This document shows positions 33,650 through 42,985 of a DNA stretch of 64,000 nucleotides, piece after piece. This stretch comes from Pasteurella testudinis DSM 23072 (lineage in GTDB: Bacteria; Pseudomonadota; Gammaproteobacteria; Enterobacterales; Pasteurellaceae). The notes under the pieces are model-generated. The model was not told where the DNA came from. It saw only the letters and a list, made by a program, of their open reading frames with translations, and did no database searches. The stretch lies in assembly GCF_900176075.1 (NCBI RefSeq), contig NZ_FWWV01000057.1:37379-101378 (forward strand), read 5' to 3'. The stretch's first letter is position 1; every line of letters starts with the position of its first letter. Made by a program: the position numbers and the translations under genes.

Positions 33650-33756
33650 TATAGTCATTTAAAATAAAAATGAGACAAGGCGACAACGTCCGCAGTGTAC
33701 AAGTCGTACATAAGGACGTTGGCAACGCTGTATCATTGCAATTTTAATTGACTATA
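33650..33756. repeat. CREE (Correia-type MITE), third core type
   Basis: 107 bp with TATAGTCATTTAAAA and TTTTAATTGACTATA ends and a core (GACAAGGCGACAACGTCCGC) different from the A and B types here. It overlaps the 3' end of the tautomerase gene and abuts a DUS half-site at 33637. Confidence 0.8.
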
Positions 33757-33981
33757 CATCTCGTAATCCGGTTCTTTCAACAACTTGCCGCGTTTCGGGG
33801 CAATGTCTTTATCCCACACCTGCTGCCATTGTTCGGCAGGCACTTCGTTGTAATCAATCGACACCACATCATCAGTGGCTTTCAAATGTTTCACCGCCAA
33901 GGCAGTCAGCTCGGTTTTGAATGCGTCGAGTTCGGCGGCGGTCAAGTGTTTCGGATAGCATTGAATATTAATATGCGGCAT
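33733..33981 (-). CDS. Tautomerase-family protein (4-oxalocrotonate tautomerase-like)
   Basis: An 82-aa protein. The ATG at 33981 (AGGA upstream) puts Pro at position 2, the catalytic N-terminal proline after Met removal, as MPHINIQCYP. This is more convincing than the longer frame starting at 34020. It is a small beta-alpha-beta tautomerase, normally oligomeric. The final residues YSQLKLQ and the stop are encoded by the CREE at 33650, so the native C-terminus has been overwritten. It is divergent from the LysR gene at 34102. Confidence 0.8.
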   Translation of the reverse strand: MPHINIQCYPKHLTAAELDAFKTELTALAVKHLKATDDVVSIDYNEVPAEQWQQVWDKDIAPKRGKLLKEPDYEMYSQLKLQ

Positions 33982-34101
33982 TTGGGTTTCCTTGTTGGTG
34001 AATGGGGTTGATGGGGGCATTATAGTTTTTCTATTTTCAAATGGAATGCGTTAAAATGAAAAAGTGTTTTGCAAAAATGAAAAACAAACAGGGCGGATAA
34101 A

Positions 34102-34983
34102 ATGAACTTAGACCATATCAAACTCTTTACCCTCGTGGTGCAGCAAGGCAGCTTATCGGCAGCGAGTGTGAAAAGCGGCGTAGCGGTGGCGACATTAAGC
34201 CGCAAAATCAGCGAGTTGGAGCAATCGCTTGGTGTGCAGCTGTTGGAGCGTTCTACCCAAGGCGTGAAGCCGACCCTTATCGGACTGCAATTAAGCGAAC
34301 AGGCGGCGTTGAGCTTGGAAACCCTGAGCGATTTGGCACACCGCATCAAAGGCAATCAAGCCGAGTTAAAAGGCAGACTGCGGCTGTCGATGCCCGAGAG
34401 TTTCGAACCGTGGTGGCAGTTGCAGCAGGATTTTGCCGAACGCTATCCCGATATCGACGTGCATCTGCTGGCAAGCGACCGCAAGCTGGATTTGCTGGCA
34501 GACGGCATTGACGTGGCGGTTCGGGTGGGCGATTTGCAAACCGACAGCTTTATCGCCAAAAAACTGTTCGACATCCGCCTGCAACTGGTGGCAAGCCCCG
34601 AGTTTGTGCAACGCTACGGCACGCCGACCACGCCTGCGGATTTGAGCCGTTTCCGCTGCAATGCGTGGGCGGCGGACAACAGCCAAGACATCATCTGGCA
34701 ATTAGGCACAAAACCGCAACGAATCCGACCGCACTTTGCCAGCAACGATTATAAAATCCTGCGTGACTGGCTGCTGCGCCACCCCGTGATCTGCGATTTG
34801 CCCGACTTTATGGCAAAACCGCTGATTGCCGAAGGAAAGTTGGTGGAAATCCTGCCCGATTACCCCTTCCCCAGCCGCCCCGCCCATTTGCTCTATCCCA
34901 GCCACCGCCATCCGTCGAGCATTGTGCGGGCGTATGTGGATTTTTGTCTGAAGTGGGTGGGGGATAGGGAGAATGCCGTCTGA
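34102..34983 (+). CDS. LysR-type transcriptional regulator ending in a DUS
   Basis: A 293-aa, full-length LysR; a close paralogue of the protein at 26088. The HTH is SLSAASVKSGVAVATLSRK, followed by LGVQLLERSTQGVKPT. The last codons GAG AAT GCC GTC TGA (ENAV-stop) are the AT-DUS itself, so the uptake repeat provides the stop codon. It is divergent from the tautomerase gene at 33733, its likely target. Confidence 0.9.
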   Translation: MNLDHIKLFTLVVQQGSLSAASVKSGVAVATLSRKISELEQSLGVQLLERSTQGVKPTLIGLQLSEQAALSLETLSDLAHRIKGNQAELKGRLRLSMPESFEPWWQLQQDFAERYPDIDVHLLASDRKLDLLADGIDVAVRVGDLQTDSFIAKKLFDIRLQLVASPEFVQRYGTPTTPADLSRFRCNAWAADNSQDIIWQLGTKPQRIRPHFASNDYKILRDWLLRHPVICDLPDFMAKPLIAEGKLVEILPDYPFPSRPAHLLYPSHRHPSSIVRAYVDFCLKWVGDRENAV

Positions 34984-35030
34984 AAACCTTTTGCTTGTTT
35001 GAAAAAGCAAAGTGCGGTTTCAGACGGCCT
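34973..35030. terminator. Hybrid DUS/USS hairpin
   Basis: Near-identical to 32648-32705. The left DUS overlaps the LysR stop codon and the right arm is AAAGTGCGGTTTCAGACGGCCT. Confidence 0.8.
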
Positions 35031-35111
35031 TAAATCCAACACCGCAAGAATCGGGTCGTTTTTCGCTATCGGCACAGGCTATAATGGTTGCAAAACGTAT
35101 CGGAGGAAGCC

Positions 35112-35945
35112 ATGAGCCGTGAAACCAGCCAATTTATCCGCATTGCCAAAGCGATTGAATATCTGTACGACCATGCCGACGAGCAGCCCAGCCTGGAAAT
35201 GGCGGCAGCGCAAGTGCATTTGAGCCCTGAGCATTTTTTACGTCAATTTCAGGCATGGGCGGGGGTCAGCCCGAAAAAATTTTTACAATACATCAGCGTG
35301 GAGCGTGCCAAACAAGTCTTGCAAAATCAAGGTAATATGCAAGAAGCGACTTTTGCTGGGGGCTTGAGTAGTGCCGGGCGGCTGCACGATTTGTTTGTGT
35401 CGCTGGAGGGCATGACGCCGGGCGAATACAAAAGCGGCGGTGCGGGCTTGCGGATTGATTACGGTTGTTACCCGACGCCGCTGGGCGAGGTGTTGATCGG
35501 GGCGACCGCACGCGGGGTGTGCTTTATGAGTTTTGCCGATGGGGACAGCGATGCGGTCAATGCGCTCAAGCAGGAATTTCCCCGTGCCGATTTGCGCCGG
35601 CAGGAAAATCCGCTACACCGGCAAGCCTTGGCGGTGTTGGTGCCGGACGGCAGCCAAACCGCCGTGCCGCTGCATTTAAAAGGCACGCCGTTTCAATTGA
35701 AGGTGTGGCAGGCACTGCTGACGATCCCAGCGGGGCAGTTGAGCAGCTACGGCGACATCGCCAAACACATCGGCCAACCCGATGCCGCCCGTGCGGTGGG
35801 GGCGGCGGTGGGGGCAAACCCTGTGGCGGTGTTGATTCCCTGCCATCGGGTGATTCGCCAAAGCGGCGTCATCGGCGGCTACCGCTGGCAGCGCGGGCGC
35901 AAAATGGCGTTGTTGGCGCAAGAAATCGGAGCAGGCAATGGCTAA
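35112..35945 (+). CDS. Ada-like protein: AraC HTH plus O6-methylguanine-DNA methyltransferase
   Basis: A 277-aa protein. The ATG at 35112 has GGAGGAAG upstream. Residues about 8-105 are an AraC-type DNA-binding domain (LSPEHFLRQFQAWAGVSPKKF). Residues about 115-275 are a methyltransferase with the acceptor Cys244 in IPCHRVI and the GGYRW segment. It lacks the N-terminal zinc methyl-phosphotriester domain of E. coli Ada. It removes alkyl groups from O6-guanine by suicide transfer and may also regulate. It overlaps alkB by 8 bp. Confidence 0.92.
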   Translation: MSRETSQFIRIAKAIEYLYDHADEQPSLEMAAAQVHLSPEHFLRQFQAWAGVSPKKFLQYISVERAKQVLQNQGNMQEATFAGGLSSAGRLHDLFVSLEGMTPGEYKSGGAGLRIDYGCYPTPLGEVLIGATARGVCFMSFADGDSDAVNALKQEFPRADLRRQENPLHRQALAVLVPDGSQTAVPLHLKGTPFQLKVWQALLTIPAGQLSSYGDIAKHIGQPDAARAVGAAVGANPVAVLIPCHRVIRQSGVIGGYRWQRGRKMALLAQEIGAGNG

Positions 35946-36585
35946 TTTGGATTTGTTCGACAGTGAAACGGCGGTCAGGGCGGCGCCCGATGACAATCTG
36001 CTGCCTTATGACGGCATCGTCAACGACTACGGCGTGGTTTTTGAAGCGGCCGCCACCGATGCTTATTTTTATGAACTGTTAAACCATATCCCGTGGCGGC
36101 ACGATGAGGCGGTGATGTTCGGCAAACACATCACCACCGCGCGCAAAGTGGCGTGGTACGGCGATCAGAATTTTCACTACCGCTATTCCGGCGCAACCCG
36201 CACGGCGTTGCCGTGGAATGAAACCCTGCTGGCATTAAAACAGCAAGTCGAAACCCTGATACAGCCCGTCAGCCCCACGGGCTTCAATTCCTGCCTGCTG
36301 AATCTGTATCACCACGGCAACGAAGGCATGGCGTGGCACAGCGATGACGAAGCCTGCTTGGGCAAAAACGCCGTGATTGCTTCGCTCAGCTTCGGTGCCA
36401 CCCGCAAATTCGCCTTCAAACACCGCCGCACGGGCGAAAAGCGCGACATGTTGTTACAACACGGGCAACTGCTGGTGATGCGTGGCAGCACCCAAAGCCA
36501 CTGGCTGCACGCCATCATGAAAACCACCAAAGTGCATGAGCCGCGCATCAACCTGACTTTTCGTACTATGGTTGAGGGGGCTTAA
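35938..36585 (+). CDS. alkB: AlkB-type 2-oxoglutarate/Fe(II) DNA dioxygenase
   Basis: A 215-aa protein of the ALKBH2-like AlkB subgroup. Iron ligands are in WHSDDE (His134, Asp136) and HWLHAI (His190); the 2-oxoglutarate Arg is in RINLTFR. It oxidatively repairs 1-methyladenine and 3-methylcytosine. It is translated together with the ada-like gene (8-bp overlap), giving a compact alkylation-repair operon. Its stop overlaps the convergent transporter gene by 4 bp. Confidence 0.93.
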   Translation: MANLDLFDSETAVRAAPDDNLLPYDGIVNDYGVVFEAAATDAYFYELLNHIPWRHDEAVMFGKHITTARKVAWYGDQNFHYRYSGATRTALPWNETLLALKQQVETLIQPVSPTGFNSCLLNLYHHGNEGMAWHSDDEACLGKNAVIASLSFGATRKFAFKHRRTGEKRDMLLQHGQLLVMRGSTQSHWLHAIMKTTKVHEPRINLTFRTMVEGA

Positions 36586-37478
36586 GCGGGCAGCGGCCGC
36601 CGCATTTTCAGCCGGCCGTCGAGCAGGCTCAAGCTCAGTGCCGCCCAAATCAGTCCGTAGGTGATGAGCGACTCGGCCGCCAGCGGTGCTTTCAACACCA
36701 ACACCGCCAGCACAAACAGCAGCACCGGCTCCAGATAGCTGAACATGCCGAACAACGTTACCGGCAGCAGGCGGCTGGCGTGCAGATTGAGCTGCATGGC
36801 CGCAGCGCTGATGATGCCCATCAGCGGAATCAGCAGCCAATAGCGGTTCGGGCTTGCCCACACCGCCATGCCGTCGGCTTGCAATAGCAAATAGCCCAAG
36901 GCGATGGGGGCGATCAGGCTTAAATCGATCAACAGGCCGGTAAGGGCGGGCACACGCAGCAAACGGCGCAGCAGGTAATACATCGGGTAGGTGGCAAACA
37001 CCCAGATACTCACCCAAGAAAAAGCATGGGTTTGCCACAATTCATGCGCCACTCCGGCAGCCGCCAGCACCACTGCCAGCCATTGCAGACGGCTGAGCGT
37101 TTCGCCAAAAAACAGCCGTCCGCACAACACCATCACCAACGGAAACAAAAAATACCCCATCGCCACATCGACACCGTAGCCGTTCACCGGCGCCCACATA
37201 AACAGCCACAGCTGGCTGGCCAAAATCGGCATCGGCAACACAATCAGCAGCCACTTTTTCCAGTTGCGCCCCACCTTGTAGGCAAAGCGGAACAAATCGT
37301 GCCAACCGCGGCTGAGCAGCAGAATCAGCCACAACCCCACCAACATGCTGACCATACGCCAGGCAAACACATCGGTGCCGCTCATCGGCCGCATCCAGCT
37401 GCTGTACAAATACAAAACGCCAAACAAAATATTGGACAATAAAGCGGCCCACACGCCTTTTTTCAGATTGCTCATCAT
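36582..37478 (-). CDS. RarD/EamA-family permease
   Basis: A 298-aa membrane protein with about ten transmembrane segments. WAPVNGYGVDVAMGYFLFPL, GRLFFGETLSRLQWLAV and YLLLQADGM(A) match the RarD branch of drug/metabolite transporters. Substrate unknown. Start 37478 or 37475 (MMSN). It is divergent from the Lrp-type gene at 37637, a likely regulator. It lies convergent to alkB with a 4-bp overlap and no terminator between. Confidence 0.87.
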   Translation of the reverse strand: MMSNLKKGVWAALLSNILFGVLYLYSSWMRPMSGTDVFAWRMVSMLVGLWLILLLSRGWHDLFRFAYKVGRNWKKWLLIVLPMPILASQLWLFMWAPVNGYGVDVAMGYFLFPLVMVLCGRLFFGETLSRLQWLAVVLAAAGVAHELWQTHAFSWVSIWVFATYPMYYLLRRLLRVPALTGLLIDLSLIAPIALGYLLLQADGMAVWASPNRYWLLIPLMGIISAAAMQLNLHASRLLPVTLFGMFSYLEPVLLFVLAVLVLKAPLAAESLITYGLIWAALSLSLLDGRLKMRRPLPA

Positions 37479-37636
37479 GGTGTTGTCTGTCGGATGTCAG
37501 CCTGCCCGAACAGGCAGGGTAAAAGATAATCAAGTGCTGATATTTTATCGCAATAGTTTGATAAAAAAATTCTGATTTATTAATTTTATGAGATAATTTC
37601 GCAAAAGAATCACGTTTAATGGGAAGAAATACCAAT

Positions 37637-38107
37637 ATGGCGATAATACATGAATTAGACAAACTGGATCGGCAGATTCTGAACCTGCTGCAAAGCGATG
37701 CCACGCTGCCCTTGAAAACGGTGGCAGAGCAAGTGGGCTCGTCGGTGGCGACCTGCCAACGGCGTATCCGGCAGCTGCAGCAGCAGGGCGTGATTACCAA
37801 ACAGGTGGCGCTGGTCAATCCGGCGGCAGTGGGGCGCAGCCTGAGTGTGTTTGTGACGGTGGTCATGGAAAAACAAAACACGGCTTTGCAAGACGCGTTT
37901 TTACGCAGCATGAAGCAAGAGCCGGATGTGATGAGCTGTTACGAAATTTCCGGTGATTACGATTACATGCTGCTGGTGCATGCGCGCGACATGGCTGATT
38001 ACCACCATTTCACCCGCCGAGCCCTCACCGCCGAAAACAACGTGCGCGACTTTAAAAGCCAGTTTGTGATGAATTTCAATAAGGTGGAAACCAAAATCAT
38101 GTTGTGA
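37637..38107 (+). CDS. Lrp/AsnC-family transcriptional regulator
   Basis: A 156-aa protein. The ATG at 37637 has GGAAG upstream; an earlier in-frame ATG lies at 37619. The HTH is LKTVAEQVGSSVATCQRRIRQL, and the RAM domain is from about residue 65 (YEISGDYDYMLLVHARDM). Probably regulates the divergent RarD-like permease in response to an amino acid. Confidence 0.9.
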   Translation: MAIIHELDKLDRQILNLLQSDATLPLKTVAEQVGSSVATCQRRIRQLQQQGVITKQVALVNPAAVGRSLSVFVTVVMEKQNTALQDAFLRSMKQEPDVMSCYEISGDYDYMLLVHARDMADYHHFTRRALTAENNVRDFKSQFVMNFNKVETKIML

Positions 38108-38120
38108 GCCGGTGGTGTGA

Positions 38121-38169
38121 AACCGCACTTTGCCTGTTTGAAAAAGCAAAGTGCGGTTTCAGACGGCAT
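38121..38169. terminator. USS pair with one DUS arm
   Basis: ACCGCACTTTGCCTG ... AAAGCAAAGTGCGG stem, then TTCAGACGGCAT on the right only. It separates the convergent Lrp and LysR genes, and its DUS arm supplies the LysR stop codon. Confidence 0.75.
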
Positions 38170-39085
38170 TTATTTTCTTCTGCACTTCCCCAAGCAGCCA
38201 CTCTTTAAACAACCGCACTTTGTCGCTGGCGGCGGTCTGCTCTGGGTGAACGATATAGTAAGCCAGAGGCGAAAGATGGCGGATGTGGGGAAAAAGGCGG
38301 ATTAATCGTCCGCTTGCCAAGTCGTCTTGTACCATCACGCTGCGGGCGAGTGCCACGCCTTGCCCGTCGATGGCGGCTTGCAATACGGTGGCGGGGTTGT
38401 TGATTTGCAAGCCTTGTTTGAGCAGGAACACTTGTACATCTGCCTGCTCCAGCCAATGTTGCCACGACACAAAACCGTTTTTGCTGTCTACGGACACATC
38501 GTGAATCAACGTGGTGCCGAGCAATTCAAACGGCTCGGTAATCGGGTGTGCCGCCAACCATTGCGGCGAGCAGACAGGGAAAATCTCTTCGTCCAACAAT
38601 TTTTCGCTGTGCAAATCCGCCCAATCGCCCTTGCCGTAACGCACTCCGATATCAATGTCGTGCTTGTCAAAATCCAATATTTGCAAATCCGTATGCAGCC
38701 GCACCACGATATCAGGTTCGGCGGTCTGAAACCGCTCCAATCTCGGCAACAGCCATTTGGCGGCAAAGGCAGGGCTGGTGGTGATGGTGAGAAAACAAGG
38801 ATTGTTGGCCTGTTGCAGTTTCTCAAAACCCCGCTCAAGTTGGCGAAATCCTGCCTGAATATCGCCCAACGCCTGCTGTGCCTGCTCGCTCAAGGTCAGC
38901 CGTGTTTTGCCGCTTTGGCTGCGATGAAACAACGGCGTGCCGAGACTGTCTTCCAAACTGCGTACCAATTGCCCGACGGCGGCAGGGGTAACGTGCAATT
39001 CTTCTGCCGCTTGTGAAAAACTTTGATGCCGTGCCACGCTTTCAAAGGCTTTGAGGGCTTTTAGATAGGGAGTGAGGTTTTTCAT
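38159..39085 (-). CDS. LysR-type regulator (GcvA-like) ending in a DUS
   Basis: A 308-aa protein. The HTH (SFSQAAEELHVTPAAVGQLVRSLED, LGTPLFHRSQ) and effector domain (LTITTSPAFAAKWLLPRLERF) are of the GcvA/AmpR type. The last codons AAT GCC GTC TGA (NAV-stop) lie in the DUS at 38158-38169. It is divergent from the SDR gene at 39220, its likely target. The first 10 bp of the gene and the promoter are duplicated at 42876-42985. Confidence 0.9.
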   Translation of the reverse strand: MKNLTPYLKALKAFESVARHQSFSQAAEELHVTPAAVGQLVRSLEDSLGTPLFHRSQSGKTRLTLSEQAQQALGDIQAGFRQLERGFEKLQQANNPCFLTITTSPAFAAKWLLPRLERFQTAEPDIVVRLHTDLQILDFDKHDIDIGVRYGKGDWADLHSEKLLDEEIFPVCSPQWLAAHPITEPFELLGTTLIHDVSVDSKNGFVSWQHWLEQADVQVFLLKQGLQINNPATVLQAAIDGQGVALARSVMVQDDLASGRLIRLFPHIRHLSPLAYYIVHPEQTAASDKVRLFKEWLLGEVQKKINAV

Positions 39086-39184
39086 GCTTTTGCCGATAAA
39101 GATTTTCTTTTGATTATGCCAAGTTTATCTCATTTGTTAAGCGAATTCAATTGCGACATAATACGCCTCATTGAACAGCATGGT
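39075..39184. repeat. Duplicated LysR/SDR promoter region, copy 1
   Basis: 110 bp covering the LysR start codon and the divergent promoter. An ungapped copy with about 15 mismatches lies at 42876-42985. Confidence 0.8.
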
Positions 39185-39219
39185 GCTGTCCCCAGCAACA
39201 AACAATTGAGGTTTATACA

Positions 39220-39993
39220 ATGAACAAGCGTTTTGAAAATAAAGTCGTCATCGTTACCGGTGGTGCTTCTGGTATGGGTTTGGAAGTGGCGCGCCGTTTT
39301 GTAGCGGAAGGTGCAAAAGTGGTCATCGGCGGTCGTGATGAAGCCAAGCTGTGGGAAGCGGCAAAGCTGATTGACCCGCAAGGGGCGAATGTACGCACCG
39401 TAGCGGGCGATATTGCCAAGCCTCAAACCGCTAAAGAATTGGTTTCGATGGCAACCGAATCGTTCGGTGGTGTGGACATTTTGATTAACAACGCCGGTAT
39501 CTTCAACCCGAAACCGTTTTTGGAACTTTCTGAAGCAGAATACGATAAATTCGTCGATATTATCTTGAAAGGCAAATTCTTTATGGCACAAGAAGCCGCC
39601 AAAGCCATGCAAAAACGTGGCGGTGGGGCGATTGTGCAAACCGGCTCGCTATGGGCATTACAAGCGATTGCCGCCACGCCAAGCTCGGCATACTCGGCTG
39701 CCAACGCTGGTGTACATGCCTTAACCCACAACTTGGCGATTGAATTGGCAAGCTCGAATATCCGCATCAACACCGTTGCCCCTGCGGTGATTGAAACGCC
39801 GATTTACGGCACGTTTATGAGCGAAGAGCAGGTCAAAGACACCTTGCCGACCTTCAACAATTTCCACCCGATCGGGCGTAACGGTCAGCCGAAAGACGTG
39901 GCGGAAGCGATGTTGTTCTTGGCAAGCGAGGCCGCTTCGTTTATCACCGGCACGGTATTGCCTGTGGACGGCGGTGTGATGGCAGGGCATTGA
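39220..39993 (+). CDS. Short-chain dehydrogenase/reductase (SDR)
   Basis: A 257-aa classical SDR. The cofactor motif TGGASGMGLEVA starts at about residue 14. INNAGIF is around 90. The catalytic Ser, Tyr and Lys region is occupied by SLWALQAIAATPSSAYSAANAG: Tyr is present (SSAY), but the expected Lys four residues later reads Asn (YSAAN), so the classical YxxxK motif is altered. The C-terminal GTVLPVDGGVMAGH is typical. Catalytic competence should be doubted. NAD(P)(H)-dependent; substrate unknown. Divergent from the LysR at 38159. Confidence 0.85.
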   Translation: MNKRFENKVVIVTGGASGMGLEVARRFVAEGAKVVIGGRDEAKLWEAAKLIDPQGANVRTVAGDIAKPQTAKELVSMATESFGGVDILINNAGIFNPKPFLELSEAEYDKFVDIILKGKFFMAQEAAKAMQKRGGGAIVQTGSLWALQAIAATPSSAYSAANAGVHALTHNLAIELASSNIRINTVAPAVIETPIYGTFMSEEQVKDTLPTFNNFHPIGRNGQPKDVAEAMLFLASEAASFITGTVLPVDGGVMAGH

Positions 39994-40052
39994 GCCAAAA
40001 GTGCGGTCAGTTTTGCAGATTTTTTGTCAATTCAACCGCTTGCAAAATAAAT

Positions 40053-41183
<1,131 letters not shown>

Positions 41184-41267
41184 GCAGAAAATAGCCAAAC
41201 CGTCTTGCCAATCAAGTTCAACAAATTGATTTTTAAACAATGTTTAACCAACCAAAAGGTAACGAAA

Positions 41268-41544
41268 ATGAAAGACTGGAATAACTATAGTGAAAGAATT
41301 TAATTTGTGGTACGTTGTCAGGCTCGCTCGCTGTACTACTTGTACTATCTTCGCTCGTCTTCCTAGTACCACTTTTTAACTTCTTCCACTATGCCGCAAC
41401 GAATTATTAGGCAAAGTCGGCGATCTCGCCAAACTTAACCCCGAAGCAATGAAAGGCATTATGCAGCTCGACAACGCTTCCTCCAAAATGGGCGGACTGG
41501 ATGCCTACTCCGCCCACGCATTAGACGCATTTGACAAGGCTTAA
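41268..41544 (+). pseudogene. CMD/AhpD-like gene broken by a CREE
   Basis: ATG AAA GAC TGG AAT AAC (MKDWNN) is interrupted by the CREE at 41286-41392. The frame resumes as NELLGKVGDLAKLNPEAM, then KGIMQLDNASSKMGGLDA, and stops at TAA 41542-41544. MKDWxx...LGK(I/V)GxLxKLNPxxMKxxxxLxxAxxKxGxLDA is the N-terminus of carboxymuconolactone decarboxylase (AhpD-like) proteins. The catalytic CxxC region that should follow is absent, so the gene is both interrupted and truncated. Confidence 0.7.
41286..41392. repeat. CREE (Correia-type MITE), type B core
   Basis: 107 bp, TATAGTGAAAGAATTTAATT to TTCTTCCACTAT, nearly identical to the inner elements at 15825 and 46030. It is inserted six codons into the CMD gene. 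Confidence 0.87.
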
Positions 41545-41556
41545 TACATCATAACA

Positions 41557-41568
41557 AGGCCGTCTGAA
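41557..41568 (+). promoter_or_regulatory. AG-DUS directly abutting a start codon
   Basis: The 12-mer AGGCCGTCTGAA ends one base before the ATG of the Old Yellow Enzyme gene, occupying the place of a ribosome-binding site. It has no inverted partner nearby. Confidence 0.7.
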
Positions 41569-42696
41569 ATGAACCCACAATTCGCCCCACTTTTCCAGCC
41601 CTATACATTCAACAACGGCGTAACCATTAAAAACCGCTTGGTCGTCGCCCCGATGACCCATTGGGCATCCAACGATGACGGCGCCATCAGTGCAGCCGAA
41701 CGCCTGTTTTTGCAAGGCAAAGCGGACGGCTTCGGGCTGTTTGTTTCGGCGGCAACGCTAGTGTATTCGGAAAATGGCAAAGCCTTTGCAGGGCAACCTT
41801 ATGCCTTTGATGAACGTCATTTGCCCAGCTTACGGGAAGTGGCCAAGATGGCTCATCAAGGCGGCGCGAAAGCCTTGTTGCAACTGCATCATGGCGGCTC
41901 AAAGGCGATTACTGATAACGCCGTCGCCCCTTGCTCTACTGAAAAAGCCCGTGAATTGACCGCACTTGAAATTGACGAATTGGTGCAAGCATTCGCTTAT
42001 GCGACTGATTTGGCGATTCAGGCAGGCTTTGACGGTGTGGAAATTATGGGTTGTAACGGCTTTTTGATTCAGCAGTTTACTTCCCGCCAAAGCAACCGAC
42101 GCAGCGACAAATGGGGCGAACCATCGGCATTTCCGCTGGCGGTGGTCAATGCGGTAGTGAATGCCCGAGCCAACGCCAAACGCCCTGATTTTATTGTCGG
42201 CTACCGTTTTTCACCCGAAGAAGCCGGTGAGCGTGGCTTGACCATGGCGGACACTTTCGCCTTGGTGGATGCACTTACCGAGCAACCGATTCAGTATTTG
42301 CATATGTCGCTATGGGATTTTAACAAAAAAGCCCGCCGTGGTGCCGACACCAACCGCCCCCGCATCGACTTGGTACACCAACGCTTAAACGGCAAACTGC
42401 CGCTCATCGGCGTAGGCAACCTCCGCACGCCCGAACGCATGGTGCAAGCCATCAACAGCGGCTTCGCAGAATTTATCGCTCTCGGCAAAGCCGTGCTTAT
42501 CAACCCCGATTTAGTTGCCAAACTGCAAAGCGGACGAGAAGCCGACATCGACACCGAGATTGATTTAAGCCGCCCCGACCGCTATTGTTTTCCCGCTCGC
42601 CTGTGGGCAATGCAACAAAAAGGCTTGAGCTTTTTGCCACCGAATAAAGGTAGCGACTGGCAACCGTGGGATGTACAGGATCATCAGCAAGCATAA
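41569..42696 (+). CDS. Old Yellow Enzyme-family NADH:flavin oxidoreductase
   Basis: A 375-aa TIM-barrel flavoprotein. KNRLVVAPMTHWAS, ALLQLHHGGSKA, GFDGVEIMGCNGFLIQQFTS and LIGVGNLRTPERM (FMN phosphate region) follow the order of the OYE/NemA/YqjM family. These enzymes reduce activated alkenes of unsaturated carbonyls or nitro compounds using NAD(P)H. The start codon has an abutting DUS instead of a recognisable ribosome site, so translation may depend on readthrough from upstream genes. It forms a likely cluster with the amine oxidase and the lost CMD protein. Confidence 0.88.
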   Translation: MNPQFAPLFQPYTFNNGVTIKNRLVVAPMTHWASNDDGAISAAERLFLQGKADGFGLFVSAATLVYSENGKAFAGQPYAFDERHLPSLREVAKMAHQGGAKALLQLHHGGSKAITDNAVAPCSTEKARELTALEIDELVQAFAYATDLAIQAGFDGVEIMGCNGFLIQQFTSRQSNRRSDKWGEPSAFPLAVVNAVVNARANAKRPDFIVGYRFSPEEAGERGLTMADTFALVDALTEQPIQYLHMSLWDFNKKARRGADTNRPRIDLVHQRLNGKLPLIGVGNLRTPERMVQAINSGFAEFIALGKAVLINPDLVAKLQSGREADIDTEIDLSRPDRYCFPARLWAMQQKGLSFLPPNKGSDWQPWDVQDHQQA

Positions 42697-42702
42697 AGCA
42701 AA

Positions 42703-42737
42703 ATGCCGTCTGAAAAATGGTTCAGACGGCATTTTTG
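42703..42737. terminator. DUS hairpin
   Basis: ATGCCGTCTGAA-AAATGG-TTCAGACGGCAT, tight loop, T-rich tail. It terminates the OYE gene. Confidence 0.85.
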
Positions 42738-42875
42738 TTTCTACTTTTGCGTATTCCCGTCCAAGCACAAAAACGGATGGTGCCGGAACCGAAAAATCAA
42801 CCCATCAAGGCGCTGTGCGGTACGGGTTAACGCCGAACGCATGGTGGCAGGGGCGAGGTTTGAGAGAGGAGGGTA

Positions 42876-42985
42876 AGGTTTTTCATGCTTTTACCGATGA
42901 AGATTTTCTCTCAATATTGCCAAGTTTGTCTCATTTGCTAAGCGAATTCAATTTCACCATAATACGCCTCATCGGACAGCACGGT
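42876..42985. repeat. Duplicated LysR/SDR promoter region, copy 2
   Basis: 110 bp aligned without gaps to 39075-39184 (about 86% identical by eye). It includes the first codons of a lost minus-strand LysR (MKNLT) and its divergent promoter. To the left, 42738-42875 shows no gene apart from a possible tiny AraC-like tail (VRYGLTPNAW). Confidence 0.8.

Noticed and set aside
42738..42875. An AraC-type C-terminal fragment (VRYGLTPNAW)
   Set aside because: Ten residues are too few to support a call; only mentioned in the neighbouring repeat entry.
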